From Ancistrus triradiatus (Eukaryota > Chordata > Actinopteri > Siluriformes > Loricariidae), in the NCBI GenBank assembly GCA_025084515.1, contig JAJAGP010002188.1, forward strand, positions 1 to 64,000: a stretch of DNA of 64,000 nucleotides, written 5' to 3'. A program made the translations under genes and the position numbers. The notes under the pieces are model-generated. The model did no database searches, had not been told where the DNA came from, and saw only the letters and a list, made by a program, of their open reading frames with translations. Of this stretch, positions 21,886 to 33,892 are shown one piece after another. The first letter of the stretch is position 1. Every line of letters starts with the position of its first letter.

Positions 21886-24095
21886 CACTCACCATTCACT
21901 TTATTAGGTACACTTCCTTGTTTATACATTTATTGTTTATCTTCAGTTCCACTTACCATATAGATGCACTTTGTAGTTCAATTCTACAATTACAGACTGT
22001 AGTCTATCTGTTTCTCTACATTCTTTGCTGTATTGATCGGTCATAATTTTGGTTGGTGGTCTATTTTCAGTCCAGCAGTGACACTGAGGTGTTTAGAACT
22101 CCGTCTGATCCACTCATACCAGCATAACACTCACTAACACACCACCACCACATCAGTGTCACTGTAGTGCTGAGAATAATCCACCACCCACATAGTACCT
22201 GATCTGTGGTGGTCCTGTGGTTGTCCTGATTATTAGAGGACTGAGTAAAGGGGAGGAACAAAGTATGCAGAGAAACAGGTGGACAGTCTGTAATTGTAGA
22301 ACCACAAAGTACATGTACAGTGGGGCAAAAAAATATTTAGTCAGCCACTGATTGTGCAAGTTCTCCTATGTAGAAAGATGAGAGAGGTCTGTAATTTTCA
22401 TCATAGGTACACTTCAACTATGGAGACAAAATGAGCAAAGAAATCCAGGAAATCACATTGTAGGATTTTTAAAGAATTTAATTGTAAATCATGGTGGAAA
22501 AGAAGTATTTAGTCACCCACAAACAAGCAAGATTTCTGGCAGACCTGTAATTTCTTCTTTAAGTAGCTCTTCTGTCCTCCACTCGTTACCTGTATTAATG
22601 GCACCTGTTTGACCTCGTTATCTGTATAAAAGACACCTGTCCACAACCTCAAACAGTCAGACTCCAAACTCAACCATGGCCAAGACCAAAGAGCTGTCGA
22701 AGGACACCAGGAAGAAAATTGTAGACCTGCACCAGGCTGGGAAGAGTGAATCTACAATAGGCACGCAGGTTGCGGTGAAATAACCCCACAAACGGGGCAG
22801 CAAAACTTGTAAGAAAATGGAAGATACTGATAATCTCATCGATCTGGGGCTCCACATCCCCCACACACACAGATCTAATTCCGGGGTCCTCGGTCACAAC
22901 GGTCCACATGATGGTGACCGGTGCACCCCCCCACCCCCCACCCACCCCAGCCTTACTTTGGTGTCTATTTTCAAGGCTGAACATCAGTAACAGGTGACAC
23001 CTAGTGGTGACCACTAAGAGGGCCCACGACCGTCGCTGGACTGCTCAGACGCCAGAAGCGGCCCACACGTGTGTGGGCAGACTGTATCGCCCATTAGGAG
23101 TGAGACGACACGCGGGAAGACCTCCTGCTTAAGCCAGTACACCACGAGATCCAGGACCGTCTGAAGTTTGCAGAGAGCATATGGAATGATCCAGAAGAGG
23201 ATTGGGAGAATATCTGTGGTCAGACCAAAACCATAATAGAAACTTTTTTGATTAAAAACTCAACTCGCCGTATTTGAGGAAGAAGGACATGAGGAGTTGC
23301 ATCCCAAGAACACCTACCTACTGGGAAGCATGGGGGTGGAAACATCATGCTTTAGGGATGTTTTTTGCAAAGGGACAGGACGACTGATCCGTGTTAAGGG
23401 AAAGAATGAAAGAAGGAAGAATGAATGGGGCATGTATCGTGAGATTTTAAGCCAAAACCTCTTTCCATCAGTGAGGCATTGAAAGATGGAAACGTTGTGG
23501 CCTGGGTTTCCTGCATGACAATGATCCAAAAACACACCGCTCGGGCAACGAATGAGATGAGTGGCTCCAAAAAAAGCATTCAGCCTGGAGTGGCCTAGCC
23601 AGTCTCCACACTCAACGCCCATAGAAAATGTGGGAGGGAGTGAAAGTCCGTGTTGCCCTAAAAACAATCCTGCTTATAGAGGAGATCTGCATGGAGGAAT
23701 GGGCCAAAATACCAGCTACAGTGTGTGCCAACCTGGTGAAGACTTACAGGAAACGTTTGACCTCTGTCATTGCCAACAAAGGTTATGTTACAAAGTATTG
23801 AGTTGAACCAAATTTATTGACCAAATACTTATTTTCCACCATAATTTACAATTAAATTCTTTAAAAATCCCACAATGTTATTTCCTGGATTTTTTTCTCA
23901 TATTGTCTCTCATAGTTGAAGTGTACCTAACATGAAAATGACAGACCTCTCTCATCTTTCTAAGTAGGAGAACTTGCACCATCAGTGGCTGACTATATAC
24001 TTTTTTTGCCCCATTGTATATGGTAGGCGAAAGTCACAAAATAGATAATGACTGTAGAAACAAGGATGTGTACCTAATAAAGTGACTGGTGGATG
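21886..24095. mobile_element. MITE E interrupted by a Tc1 element
   Basis: The left end CACTCACCATTCACTTTATT follows TA (21884-21885). The right end mirrors it as AATAAAGTGACTGGTGGATG and is followed by TA (24096-24097). Subterminal blocks also mirror each other (AGTTCAATTCTACAATTACA on the left, TGTAATTGTAGAACCACAAA on the right). Without the 1.7-kb Tc1 inserted at 22318 it is about 510 bp, non-coding and bounded by long inverted repeats. The TA duplication and ends suggest mobilisation by a Tc1/mariner-superfamily enzyme. Confidence 0.82.
22318..24016 (+). mobile_element. Tc1 family B, near full-length, inside MITE E
   Basis: It is bounded by CAGTGGGGCAAAAAAATATT and its mirror TTTTTGCCCCATTG, with TA on both sides (22316 and 24017). 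The transposase starts at ATG 22676 (MAKTKELSKDTRKKIVDLHQ) but meets a stop within 40 codons. The segment 22780-23120, which should encode the second HTH, is disordered by many indels and a C-rich run. Later blocks survive: KHGGGNIML near 23330 and EEWAKIPATVCANLVKTYRK near 23690-23750. The enzyme is inactive. Minus-strand frames here are shadows. Confidence 0.9.
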
Positions 24096-24099
24096 TATA

Positions 24100-24452
24100 C
24101 AAAAAAAGATGCAGCATTACTGATAACATCAGAGGAAAAAAGAACTGTTACATTTAAATTACTACTCAAGAAAGGGTACTCTCCCAAAAGCAAGTGAAAT
24201 GCATAAACAACACAGAATGTACTGATTTCTGTGAACGCATATCCTGATGTTAGCAATTACCATTATATATGGTCTGTCAAATAAGTACGATACTTATTTA
24301 CTTATTTATATGTTTAAGTATTTGAGTGAATTCATACTGTATTATTTTAGACTGAGAGAGTAAACTAGTGCTAACATTACACTACACGTCAGCTGAACTA
24401 CCCAAAGTGAAATCATGCTTTCTTTAGCATAGAGAACCATTATCAAAAAAAT

Positions 24453-24495
<43 letters not shown>

Positions 24496-25595
24496 AAAAT
24501 AGATATACAAAAATCGGCATTTATTTATAAAATGTTTAATTGGTTTTATGTATTTATCAGCTGTAATCTACCATCTTTAACACATGCAGGATTGTTCACA
24601 CACAAGTCAGTGTGTGTATGTAAAGCAATGTAAAGCAATAGTGTTCAGTTCCTAGAGAGCACTTCATGCTTCATTGAATCTGGCACAGAAAAAAAGTAAG
24701 GTGTTACTAGTAAGCATGCTACTACTTACAACGGGCCCAAAAATCTGAGACTACTAGTTTTTTTTTTGTTTTGTTTTCTTTCGTTTTGTATTGTTTTTGG
24801 TGTTTTTTAATGCAATGCTTGTCATTGTATTCAATGTTTTTTTTCTGGTGACATCCCTTCTTAATAAAATTAAGTATGGCATGGCCACATCAGTAAACCC
24901 ATGTTTTATAAATGTTTTTTTTTCAAAGGCTACGCAAACATTTGCACTCCAACGTAAGCTTTCTAAGACTAAATTGGACATATTACACAAAAGTGTACAA
25001 TTTTCCTAAACACGACCAAAACCATGATTTGTTGCATTTAACATGCACAAACCCTGGATCAATATTTAAGATCAAACATAAACCTGTTTATCAGAAATGC
25101 TTTATTGTGTGTACTGTAAATGTACCTTAAGTGTATTAACTTGTAAAATCTATGTAAATAGATAGACCTTTTGCAAGCTCAAATAAGAGACAATAGTGTG
25201 ATGAAAATTAGGAGGAAAATACTAGACTTTGCTAATTACTAACCACATGCATTGCTTTCATTCTACCCTGGAGACCATGTAAGAATACAGTGAGACATTT
25301 CCTGTGTGCACCCTGTACTGTAATGTGAACTCTGTTTGCAGTTTTTTTATTTCCTTTGTGAATAGTCAGGATGTTTAATATCCAAGTGACCCAGTTAATG
25401 TGCAACCAAAGAAAATGTAAACAAAATGATCACTGTAAAGAGGCAAGTCAAAATTGCATAGCCAAATTTAGGCTGGAGGAGACACTGCCTATTACACAGC
25501 TGGGGTGGAGTGTCAGGTTTAAATGCAAAGGCAACAGATTACACTGAAAATGAAATAATCCTGTTTCCTGATCCAGACTCATACAAAAGTTTGTG
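24100..25595. other. No gene seen
   Basis: AT-rich sequence with a (TA)n run at 24457-24491 and T-rich stretches near 24758-24850. I recognise no coding exon and no named repeat. Confidence 0.5.
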
Positions 25596-25599
25596 ACTT

Positions 25600-25862
25600 T
25601 TGCCACACACACAGGGCGCAAGGCAGAAATGGACCCTAGACAGGGCACCAATCCAATGGAGGGCACATGCACACATACTCTTACTCACTCACCCACACTG
25701 GGGACACCAACTGACCTAACACTTCTTTGGAAGGTGGAAGGAAACCAGAGTACCCAAAGAAAAAGCATGGGGAGAACATGGAGGAGGTTGGGTCAGGATT
25801 TGAGCTGGGATCTCTGGAGTTGTGAGGTGCCAACGCTAACTACTGTGGCACTACACTGCCTT
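25600..25862 (-). mobile_element. DANA/Mermaid-type SINE
   Basis: The minus strand has the head at about 25860 (GTGCCACAGTAGTTAGCGTT), then GGGATCCCAGCTC, CTCCATGTTCTCCCCATGCT and, near 25730-25600, the GTGTTAGGTCAGTTGG block and a CCCTGTCTAGGGTCC end. It is about 15-20% diverged by eye. Confidence 0.75.
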
Positions 25863-25994
25863 TTGATGATTCGAAATCAAAAAGTTAACATCTGAAAAGA
25901 GCAAACCTATTACTATTACTGTTTACTTGCTGTATTGGAAAAACTATAAACACAATTTGGCATGTGTAAATCCTTGTCAGTCAGAATGTGGTAG

Positions 25995-26351
25995 CACTTT
26001 TGGAAGAAATCACAGGCTTGCGTTATCACAGACCCGATAGGAACTCAAAAGGTGGACGCCCCTGCGGAGGCAAACACAGTCAGAGATGAGACAGACAGTA
26101 CTGAAACTCAACCCTATATTGGGGTGCTACTGATGGGAAGTCAGCCATCACAAGCACATGGAATCAGGTCCAACTCAAAAACAGAATCAGCCAACGAAAG
26201 TCAGTACCCGGAGATAACCCAGGAACCCCTGTGTAATTCCAGTGGAACCAGTGCACAATCTAACTTACAGACAACCTCAATTTGCCAGAACCAGATTACC
26301 AAACAAGTTACTCAGTTGCTTTGGACTATTATCTGCAACAAGATTGGTGTG
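25995..26351 (+). other. Unassigned open stretch, possible exon or element fragment
   Basis: The + frame stays open for about 119 codons from 25995 to a GTGTCAG|GTACTT donor-like site at 26355. It is less AT-rich than its flanks and encodes a polar Ser/Thr/Gln/Asn-rich sequence (for example RDETDSTETQPYIGVLL and NSSGTSAQSNLQTT). There is no good start codon (26052 is GTG), the upstream acceptor is weak, and I recognise no domain. It could be a host exon, a retroelement fragment or chance. Confidence 0.25.
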
Positions 26352-26359
26352 TCAGGTAC

Positions 26360-26394
26360 TTATATTATATTATATTATATTATATTATATTATT
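26360..26394. repeat. (ATATT)n microsatellite
   Basis: About seven ATATT-type units between the open stretch and the next Tc1 fragment. Confidence 0.9.
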
Positions 26395-26404
26395 TCTGAA
26401 GTAA

Positions 26405-26640
26405 TTCAGAAAGTATGGGGTACGTTTTGAATCATTGTCTTTCCAGCTTCAGGTTCTTCATTGACCGTAGGACCTTGGCTTTTAGAATTAGTTGATATTA
26501 GATTATTATTATTAATTCTTCCCTCTATCTTTTCAATATTTTCAGAGCCATTGGCTGCCACACAACCCCGAAGCATAATCAAGCCAACCACATGCTTAAC
26601 GTTTGGCAAGTTATTCAGTTCCCTTTTTCTTTCAAGCCTA
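26405..26640 (-). pseudogene. Tc1-like transposase fragment
   Basis: The minus strand reads LPNVKHVVGLIMLRGCVAAN followed by GSENIEKIEGRI, a mutated form of the Tc1 block VKHGGGSIMLWGC..G.IEK..G. Only the middle of the catalytic domain remains, with no inverted repeats. Confidence 0.65.
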
Positions 26641-27578
26641 TTTTTGGTGATTGTAGCCAAAGAGCTCAGTCACATGATTGCAGAATGCCTCTAGCTTATG
26701 TGCATGTTGTGTTGTGTAGTGATGTTTAGTTGCTGAGGTTTTGTGTTGAGATCACGATAATCTTCTGAAGACTCTTGCATGCAGGTCAAGTTTGTTTAAA
26801 CAACTCTGCACAATAAACCGTTGCCCCACTACTACTAAACCAGCCAAACTCTCCTGCACCAACTTGGCAGTTGAGTGAGGCTTTGAATACCTGATCAGTC
26901 AGTCTGTTTCATTTCTTATTAACATTTCTATTTGGAAAAGCAGAAGACATATTTGTATAATCTTTGCTTGCTTTTTGAGAGTCAGTTACCTACTTAGGGT
27001 AGCCCATGGCTGTTGAGTGTAAGCACTACACACTGGGAGGCTTGCAGGGTCACAGAAATGGGTACGGACAGTTAAGTTCTGGAGTCTTACAAAACACTAG
27101 AGGGTCATCTATAAAGTGGCCCAATATTTTACTCATGCCAAATTTTCTGTTTATTTATTACAATTATCAATTCAACTCTCTGCAGATGTTGTGCTCTCTT
27201 CTTTATTAAATCAACAATGCATGGAATTTGACTATGGGTGCCCGAACATTCGCAATAGACTATATGGTAAATTGTCATTATTATAGAATAATGCGTTAAA
27301 GAATTAGAGAATAATAAAACAGTGGTCATGAAATTTAAATATGAAGTACATTATAATTAAGGATTGGCAAGTCAACCAATTAAGTGTAATTTGCAGAAGA
27401 GTAAAAGTGCTCACCCTGAGCTATGTTTCTAAATATAGACCCTTGTGGCTATGAAGTACAGACCAGTGCATGCACAGTGTATTACTACCTAATCACACAA
27501 TACTCATGTCCATTTTAAATTAGTCCAGCATCCATATCCCCAAACCTAACCTGCAGGGTAGGAACAGAGTAAAACATA
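26641..27578. other. No gene seen
   Basis: I find no exon, RNA gene or repeat that I can name. Open frames are short and AT-driven. Confidence 0.45.
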
Positions 27579-27761
27579 AGCCACTATTCACAAAGAGTTC
27601 GCTCGGGAGTTATTTAAAGAGCTTTTTCTGATATTTCAAATCCATGGATCCTACTTCATATTTAAAAATCCACCTTTTCTCTTTCAATCCTGTAGATTGG
27701 TGTGTGACTACTTTGTGATATTCTTAAATAACTCAGGGGATAAGGCTTTGTGAATATGGCT
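27579..27761. repeat. MITE-like inverted repeat with TTCACAAAG arms
   Basis: The left arm AGCCACTATTCACAAAGAGT...GAGTTATTTAA (27579-27617) and the right arm TTAAATAACTC...TTTGTGAATATGGCT (27724-27761) are imperfect reverse complements around a spacer of about 106 bp. It has no coding capacity. The arms resemble fish MITEs, but I cannot assign a superfamily. Confidence 0.55.
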
Positions 27762-28011
27762 CCTGTCGAAATATTGTTCACAGGTACAGAGTGAGCACTC
27801 ACCAAATCTGTGAGAAAACAGACATGATACTGAGCTGTAATCATAGAAATATTTTGTGATAGCAATGAGGGACCTCAAAAATCTATTAAGAAAAAAAAAA
27901 ACATGAAATGCATAATGTGTCATATTTGTTTCTGTAAAAACTATGGTAAATAAAATGGAACTTGCACTCAATTCTCTTTGCTTGTGCTCTGTTACTGTCA
28001 TTGTATAGATC

Positions 28012-28198
28012 ATTTACAGCATTTAGCAGACGCCCTTATCCACAGCGACTTACAATTGGTACAGTCTTACAATCCAAGCAACTGTGGGTTAAGGGCCTTG
28101 CTCAAGGACATAACAGTGGCAGCTTGGCAGATGTGGGATTTGAACCCTGGACCTTTTGATCCAAAGTCCAGTACCTTAACCGCAAGGCTACCACAGTC
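28012..28198 (-). mobile_element. tRNA-derived SINE with LINE-type tail
   Basis: Same family as 13088. The head (GACTGTGGTAGCCTTGCGG on the minus strand) is at 28198 and the TCTGCTAAATGCTGTAAATG tail at 28012. The frames at 27962-28232 are repeat. Confidence 0.88.
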
Positions 28199-28689
28199 CC
28201 CAAAAGATGAAAAGTACTTTGCAGTTCAGTAGCTTAATCTCACCCTGAACATATGGGTGAAATGAAATAAATAAATAAAAAACTTTATAAAATACAAAAA
28301 TCTTCTCCTATAAAGTTGAATTCAGCGCATGGTTCCTGAGACTCTTCCCAGTACAGAATATCTCCAGATAGAATACCTCCACAGTCTTATATTTTCTCTT
28401 GAGGTCTCTCTTCAAAAGGTTACCTATGGGGAGACTGGGACGGCCATACTGAACCCAGTTGTAGCTTCTTGACAGAGGCAATAAGATTTTTGCTTAAATT
28501 CTTTTGGTAATTCATGTGTATATAAAGTTCATAAAGTGAGCTCCAGGAAAAACTGGTTGGCAAGTTTGCTGTGGAAGAACTTAACTGGAATGCCCAAAGC
28601 CCTGATTACACCGACCTCATTTTAGCTTGTACTCCAACTGAGAGCCAGTATCTGCTATAATAACATTTTTAGCATCATGTGGGACTCTT

Positions 28690-29440
28690 AAACAAGATTT
28701 ACTCTTTGTAACTTTTTAGATTAGTAGCACTACCAAGACTATGTCTACCCCACTTCTGCATTCTCTTCACTGGCTCCCTGGAGCCTCCCACCATGATTTA
28801 AACCCATGATGCTTGCTTACTAAGCTAAAAATAGGCTAGCTCCCTACTACCTGAAGGTGCAAATCAAACAGTGCTCTGGACCTTACAACCTTTGAGACCC
28901 ACGCATGGCTTGAGGGGGCACAGTGCTCAAGGCAAGTGTCTATGCTGTTCTCCTGTAATGGCACCCAGGTGGTGGAATGAACTTACCTAGTCTGTCTGAA
29001 TGGCCTTTACGTGTCTTTAATATCTACCTCTACAATCAGCGGTCAAGCAAGGACTAACTTTCTCCACGTTTTAACCCTGTTTCTCCCGGTCAGGGACATT
29101 GCAGGGCCAGCAGGGGTCACTGTGCATCACCAGGGGATGATCCCCGAACAATTTCCCTCTGTCAGGCGTGATGGCCAACCTTGTTTGCACTATCTACTGA
29201 ATTGTCATTATGCTACTCAAGTGGCAGAAACACTATTACAAGTACACTCTATATTTCAAACTAAAACTATTCCTTTATTATTCTTCTGTAACTGGTACTG
29301 TGTGCTTTGATCATTTAACCTACACCGACAGGCATCTATTTAGATGGTGTTCTTAAATTGGTCTTTATTCTAGCATAAGGAAACTTCTATAAATCACTAT
29401 GGATATGGCCATCTGCTAAATCCTGTACATATAATTGGAA
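28690..29440 (+). mobile_element. LINE 3' fragment with reverse transcriptase C-terminus
   Basis: Fragments of the C-terminal part of a non-LTR reverse transcriptase can be read: PLLHSLHWLP near 28748-28778, GTQVVE near 28963 and a broken C-terminal segment into FNIYLYNQRSSKD near 29016-29055. A 3' UTR of about 350 bp follows and ends in GCCATCTGCTAAATCCTGTA (about 29409-29428). That ending resembles the tail of the tRNA-derived SINE family in this window, which suggests this LINE is its partner. The copy is 5'-truncated, with stops. Confidence 0.65.
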
Positions 29441-29710
29441 ATATAAGCCCAAGACCCATAGACAAAGAGTTTAAAGAGATATGCCGACTATTTGAGTGAT
29501 CAGGTTCACAATTACCGTGAGCCACCAAAGGACCTATGTTCCACACTTTCATTACTGTTATAGAGCATTATGTTGTTGCCTTATTAACTACTGATTATTA
29601 TATTTGATCTTTTATTCAGTGACTCTGTGTCTTTGATTCAAATCCCCCAGCAACCTATTCTATTTCCATCATATAATGTCATGTTTTTTGTCTCCTTTTT
29701 GTTGTTGTTA

Positions 29711-29711
<1 letters not shown>

Positions 29712-29780
<69 letters not shown>

Positions 29781-29865
29781 GAGACAGAGAGATATGTGCT
29801 TTACAGGATGACCCGCCCATCCGCTGTTCAGAAACCACATGCTTCTTACAAGAGAAGCAGGGCAT

Positions 29866-29928
<63 letters not shown>

Positions 29929-29949
29929 TTCTCTTTCTCTCTATCTCTT
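29712..29949. repeat. (CA)n and (CT)n microsatellites
   Basis: A pure CA run (29712-29777) and a pure CT run (29867-29922, interrupted to 29949) flank 90 bp of unique sequence. All long frames here (29627-30202 and the minus-strand Arg-Glu frame) are microsatellite translations. Confidence 0.97.
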
Positions 29950-30501
29950 GGACATGCATACACATCAATGTATGTTGCTTAATTATATATGCCAACACCC
30001 AAACCCAACACTCAGAGGCAAAAAAACAAAAGCATATTTGTCCAAAAATAACATAAAAGCCTACTATGTTCCCCACCCATTTAGGCTACACATGTTCAAT
30101 TGTAAAGCATTGTGCATTATCCATTTTCAAACAAATACAGTCAACAACAAACAACTTCTAAATGAAATCTCACTGTTATACACATTGTATTGTCCACAAT
30201 AAGTGACATATAAGCTATTGTATTCCACTTCTACATTTACTCCCATTTGTGTACGTATATTTATACAATATAGAACGGTAAGTACTGGTAAGTGTAAGAA
30301 CGCTACACACTCTTGCCAAGCGCCACATTGACAATCTTCCTAATATGTCTGGATTCTTTAAAAACCTAGCATGTATTAGGATTTATATTGAAAGGAGATA
30401 GTGGTTGTCACTGGAAGCCCAGATGATGTTAAATACCTGCACTGTGAAATCATCCCTGACATCTATATATGAAGGACATGACCATATGGGTGCATGGGTA
30501 T

Positions 30502-30503
<2 letters not shown>

Positions 30504-30569
<66 letters not shown>
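30504..30569. repeat. (TA)n followed by a T-run
   Basis: A TA repeat (30504-30540) directly followed by 29 T (30541-30569). The minus-strand poly-Lys frame is an artefact of this. Confidence 0.95.
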
Positions 30570-30572
<3 letters not shown>

Positions 30573-30689
30573 TCAGCTGCCACAAAACCTTTTCTTAGTA
30601 GTATTTTGAATACTGCTATTTTGAAAAATACTATTTTTAAGTCTTCTCCTTCTAAATAATATGGCACATGCTAGATACACTTGGCGTAC

Positions 30690-30960
30690 CTAGTACTGGG
30701 GTGACATGGTGTGAAAGCTCCGAGATCCCAACCTTGGGCTGTGTTAAGTTTCCATATCTTCCCCATGTCTGCGTAGGTTTACTCCGGGTACTCCGGTTCC
30801 CTCCCACATTCCATAGATGTATTTTAGGTTAATTGGTGTTTCCAAAGTTCCCTTACTGTGTGAGTGCATGTGCCATACGATGGATTGGCATCCTGTCTAG
30901 AGCTGTTCTGGCTTTCCCGCGACCCTGACTAGGATTAAGTGGATAAGACAATGAATGCAT
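30690..30960 (+). mobile_element. DANA/Mermaid-type SINE
   Basis: Core blocks are in order: CCCCATGTCTGCGTAGGTTT, CTCCGGGTACTCCGGTTCCC, ATTTTAGGTTAATTGGTG, GATTGGCATCCTGTCTAG and a GACCCTGAC..GAATGCATGCATG end. The head is diverged. Confidence 0.75.
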
Positions 30961-32039
30961 GCATGTACATAGTAGCATCACACTATTTACACTAAATATA
31001 CACTTACTATAGTCACATGATTTACTTTATTGCAAATAGCCAGGCTGTATGGTGAGTGCTATTTCCACAGCACAAATAGACACTGAAATAATATTCACTG
31101 GTAAAACACATACAGCCAGTCCAATTATATGGTTAGCAGTATTCTCTGTGACATACTCAGTATTTGATGCCTTTAAGCTTGATAAATAAATTATAATGCT
31201 ATGTTAGCCATCACAAACTGTTTAATAAAACAAAAGTTTCAAAATCCCAGGTCATGTATAGATATAGCAACTAAAAAACAGAAATGAAGAAAACCAAATG
31301 CATCCATAAATATTATCTAGCTCAAAGGGCTGAGTTTCAAGATATTATTTTTAAAAAGGAAAAAACGGAAGTGTGACCAAAATGTAACATCGACTTCACA
31401 AGATCTTGAGTACACTGGAAGTGTTAAATAAAAAATTTAAATCAGTAGACCAGAGAGAAACATCCTAACATTGAATATACATTAATATTTACTCTCCTTT
31501 AAATTAAATAATAAATAATAAATGCATGTTAAGAACATACAGTACGTGACTTTCATCCATTTTTATAAATCTAACCCAATAAGAAAAATATATTCATATC
31601 CAGGCACAATAATGGTAATATATGTAGACTTTTTTCAGGGAACAGAAAGCAAATAAGAAGAAGTTAACAGACCATGGTGGTATGTTAATAGAAAGGCATT
31701 AAGTTGAAGTTTCTCTACCGCAGTACCTCTCATTTCTTTTTTTAAGGTCAGTAAAGACAGATCTTGAGAGAGGCCCCGTGAAAGTCACACCATGAGCTGT
31801 GAGCTACAGTCTGTACCACTCAGAACGCTCCTTTACAACTTTTCACTTCTGCCTTGAAATAATACGTCGGTAAAATAAATAACAAAGAGTACTCAAAACT
31901 TTGGGTGACCTGTAGACCACTAGAAGCCAGAGTTCATTAGTGTTAGCAAGATGTAGAGCTGTTTTTGTGATTTGTTATTTTATGAAAACTTCTCATTTCA
32001 ATTCCTTTTTGTTCTAAAAGGACTGAGAGCAAATGGCTT
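30961..32039. other. No gene seen
   Basis: AT-rich DNA without a recognisable exon or repeat family. Confidence 0.45.
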
Positions 32040-33505
32040 ATCGTTTTTAGGCAGGTGTGTAAAAATGTTTCAAAGTAAGAATGCTTTCAAAAATTAGAAG
32101 TGTTAATTGTTTATTTTTGCCAAATAACAAAATGTAAAGTGAATGAACAAAAGTGGAATTTAAATCAAATCAGTATTTACTGTAGTCACCCTTTGCATTC
32201 AAAACAGCATCAGTTCTTCTAGCTACACTTGTACACAGTTGTTGAATGGACCTGGCAAGGAGAGGTTGTTCCAAAAATCTTGGAGAACTAACCACAGATC
32301 TTCTGTGAATGTAGGCTTGCTCAAATCCATATCTTCATGCAACCCCAGACAGACTCTGTGATGTTGAGATTAGGGCACTGTGGGGGCCATTTCATAAGGT
32401 AGTTCTTAATGACTTTGGCTGTATGTTTGGGGTCGTTGTCCTACTGCAGAATAATTTTGGAGCCAGTCAGATGCCACTCTGATGGTATTGCATGATGCAT
32501 AAGTATTGAGAATTGAGGACACCCTTAATCCTGACCAAATACCCAACTCCATTTGCTGAAATGCAGCCCCAGGCTTTCATGGAACCTCCACCATGCTTCG
32601 CTGTTGACTGCAGACATTCTTTATTGTACTGCTCTCCAGCCTTTTGGCAGAACTACCTTCTGTTACAGCCAAATATTTCACTTGCTGCTTTTTTCTGCAC
32701 CCCAGGTCCTACGTTTTCATCATATATGAATCATTTGGCTTTGTTTCCACGTCAAAGGTCTGGTTTTTTAGCCGCAATTTTTCTGGCCAGATTTCTCTGA
32801 ACAGTACATTGGTGTACCTTGGTCCGACTGGTTTCTGGGAGTTCTGACTTGATGGCAGTGCTGGACATCTTTCGATTTTGAGGGGAAGTAAGCATGGTGT
32901 GTCTTTAATCTGCGGCACTGACTTTCCCTAGCTGCCCACTGCGTCTGCGGTCCTCAACGTTCGCCCATTTCTTTGTGCTTTTCACAAGAGCTTGAACAGC
33001 ACATCTTGAAACCCAGTCTGCTTTGACATCTTTGCCTGGGAGAATCCGTGCTGATTCAGTATAACTACCTTGTTTCTTGTTGCTGTGCTCTCTTTTGCCA
33101 AGGTGTATGACCTGTGACATGAAACTGTCTTCCAATCACAGCAGTGTTTGGCTGTTCACCCAGTGTTAAGCCTCCTACACAGCGGTTTCTGTTTCAGTTA
33201 ATGACTGTGTTTCAACCTACAGATAAAAATGACGAACATTGTCATCTGTTTGATATCATTGGTTAATCATATACCTGACTATAATCCTACAAAATATTTA
33301 CTTTGTGTGAGTGTACATAGAAGAACTGGTGCTGTTTGGAAGGCAAAGGGTGGTCACACCAAATACTGATTTGATTTACCGGTAGATTTCCCTTTTATTC
33401 AATCACTTTGCGTTTTGTTAATTGACAAAAATAAACTATTAACACTTCTATTTGAAAGCATTCTATTTTGCAGCACTTTCCTCACCTGCTTAAAACTTCT
33501 GCACA
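32040..33505 (-). mobile_element. Tc1-like element, family D, inactive
   Basis: The ends are inverted: AATGCTTTCAAAAATTAGAA near 32080 mirrors TTCTATTTGAAAGCATTC near 33445, and both are followed inwards by TTTGCATTC/GAAGGCAAAGGGTGGT-type blocks. On the minus strand the frame at 33135-32905 carries an HTH region ending in ANVEDRRRSGQLGKVSAAD, and the frame at 32918-32709 continues the domain. The catalytic part (32300-32650) is visible only as broken frames, for example PSATVKHGGGSM-like sequence near 32590. Stops make it inactive. No TA duplication could be fixed. Confidence 0.75.
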
Positions 33506-33892
33506 GTATAGATAGCTGAAATACATTTCAAAATACATCATTATATATAAACTTAAATACACGGTACCGTATTTCCAATGTGATTCTCTAAATGAACAAG
33601 AAACAACACTTTCTAATAGGTGCTCACTTCATAGCATTATGCTAAAGAATAACTATAAATGTTTGGCTAAAAATAATTGGCTGACTTTTTAGCAGTGTGT
33701 TCCTTCCTTCTACATCTGTGGCATTCTGGTCAGATCTGACTCACCACAGAAAATGATTGAAGAACTTTATAAGAAGTGAATCTAAGAAATGTAATCTCTT
33801 TCTTTTTGTATTTGGCAAAGAAACGGCAATATTAACAAAAATGCCACAACCTTGCAAAGCACATGCCACTCATGCTTGAACACATGCACAAA

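Noticed and set aside
29627..30202. 191-codon frame with His-Thr and Ser-Leu runs, and antisense partners
   Set aside because: Translation of (CA)n and (CT)n microsatellites.
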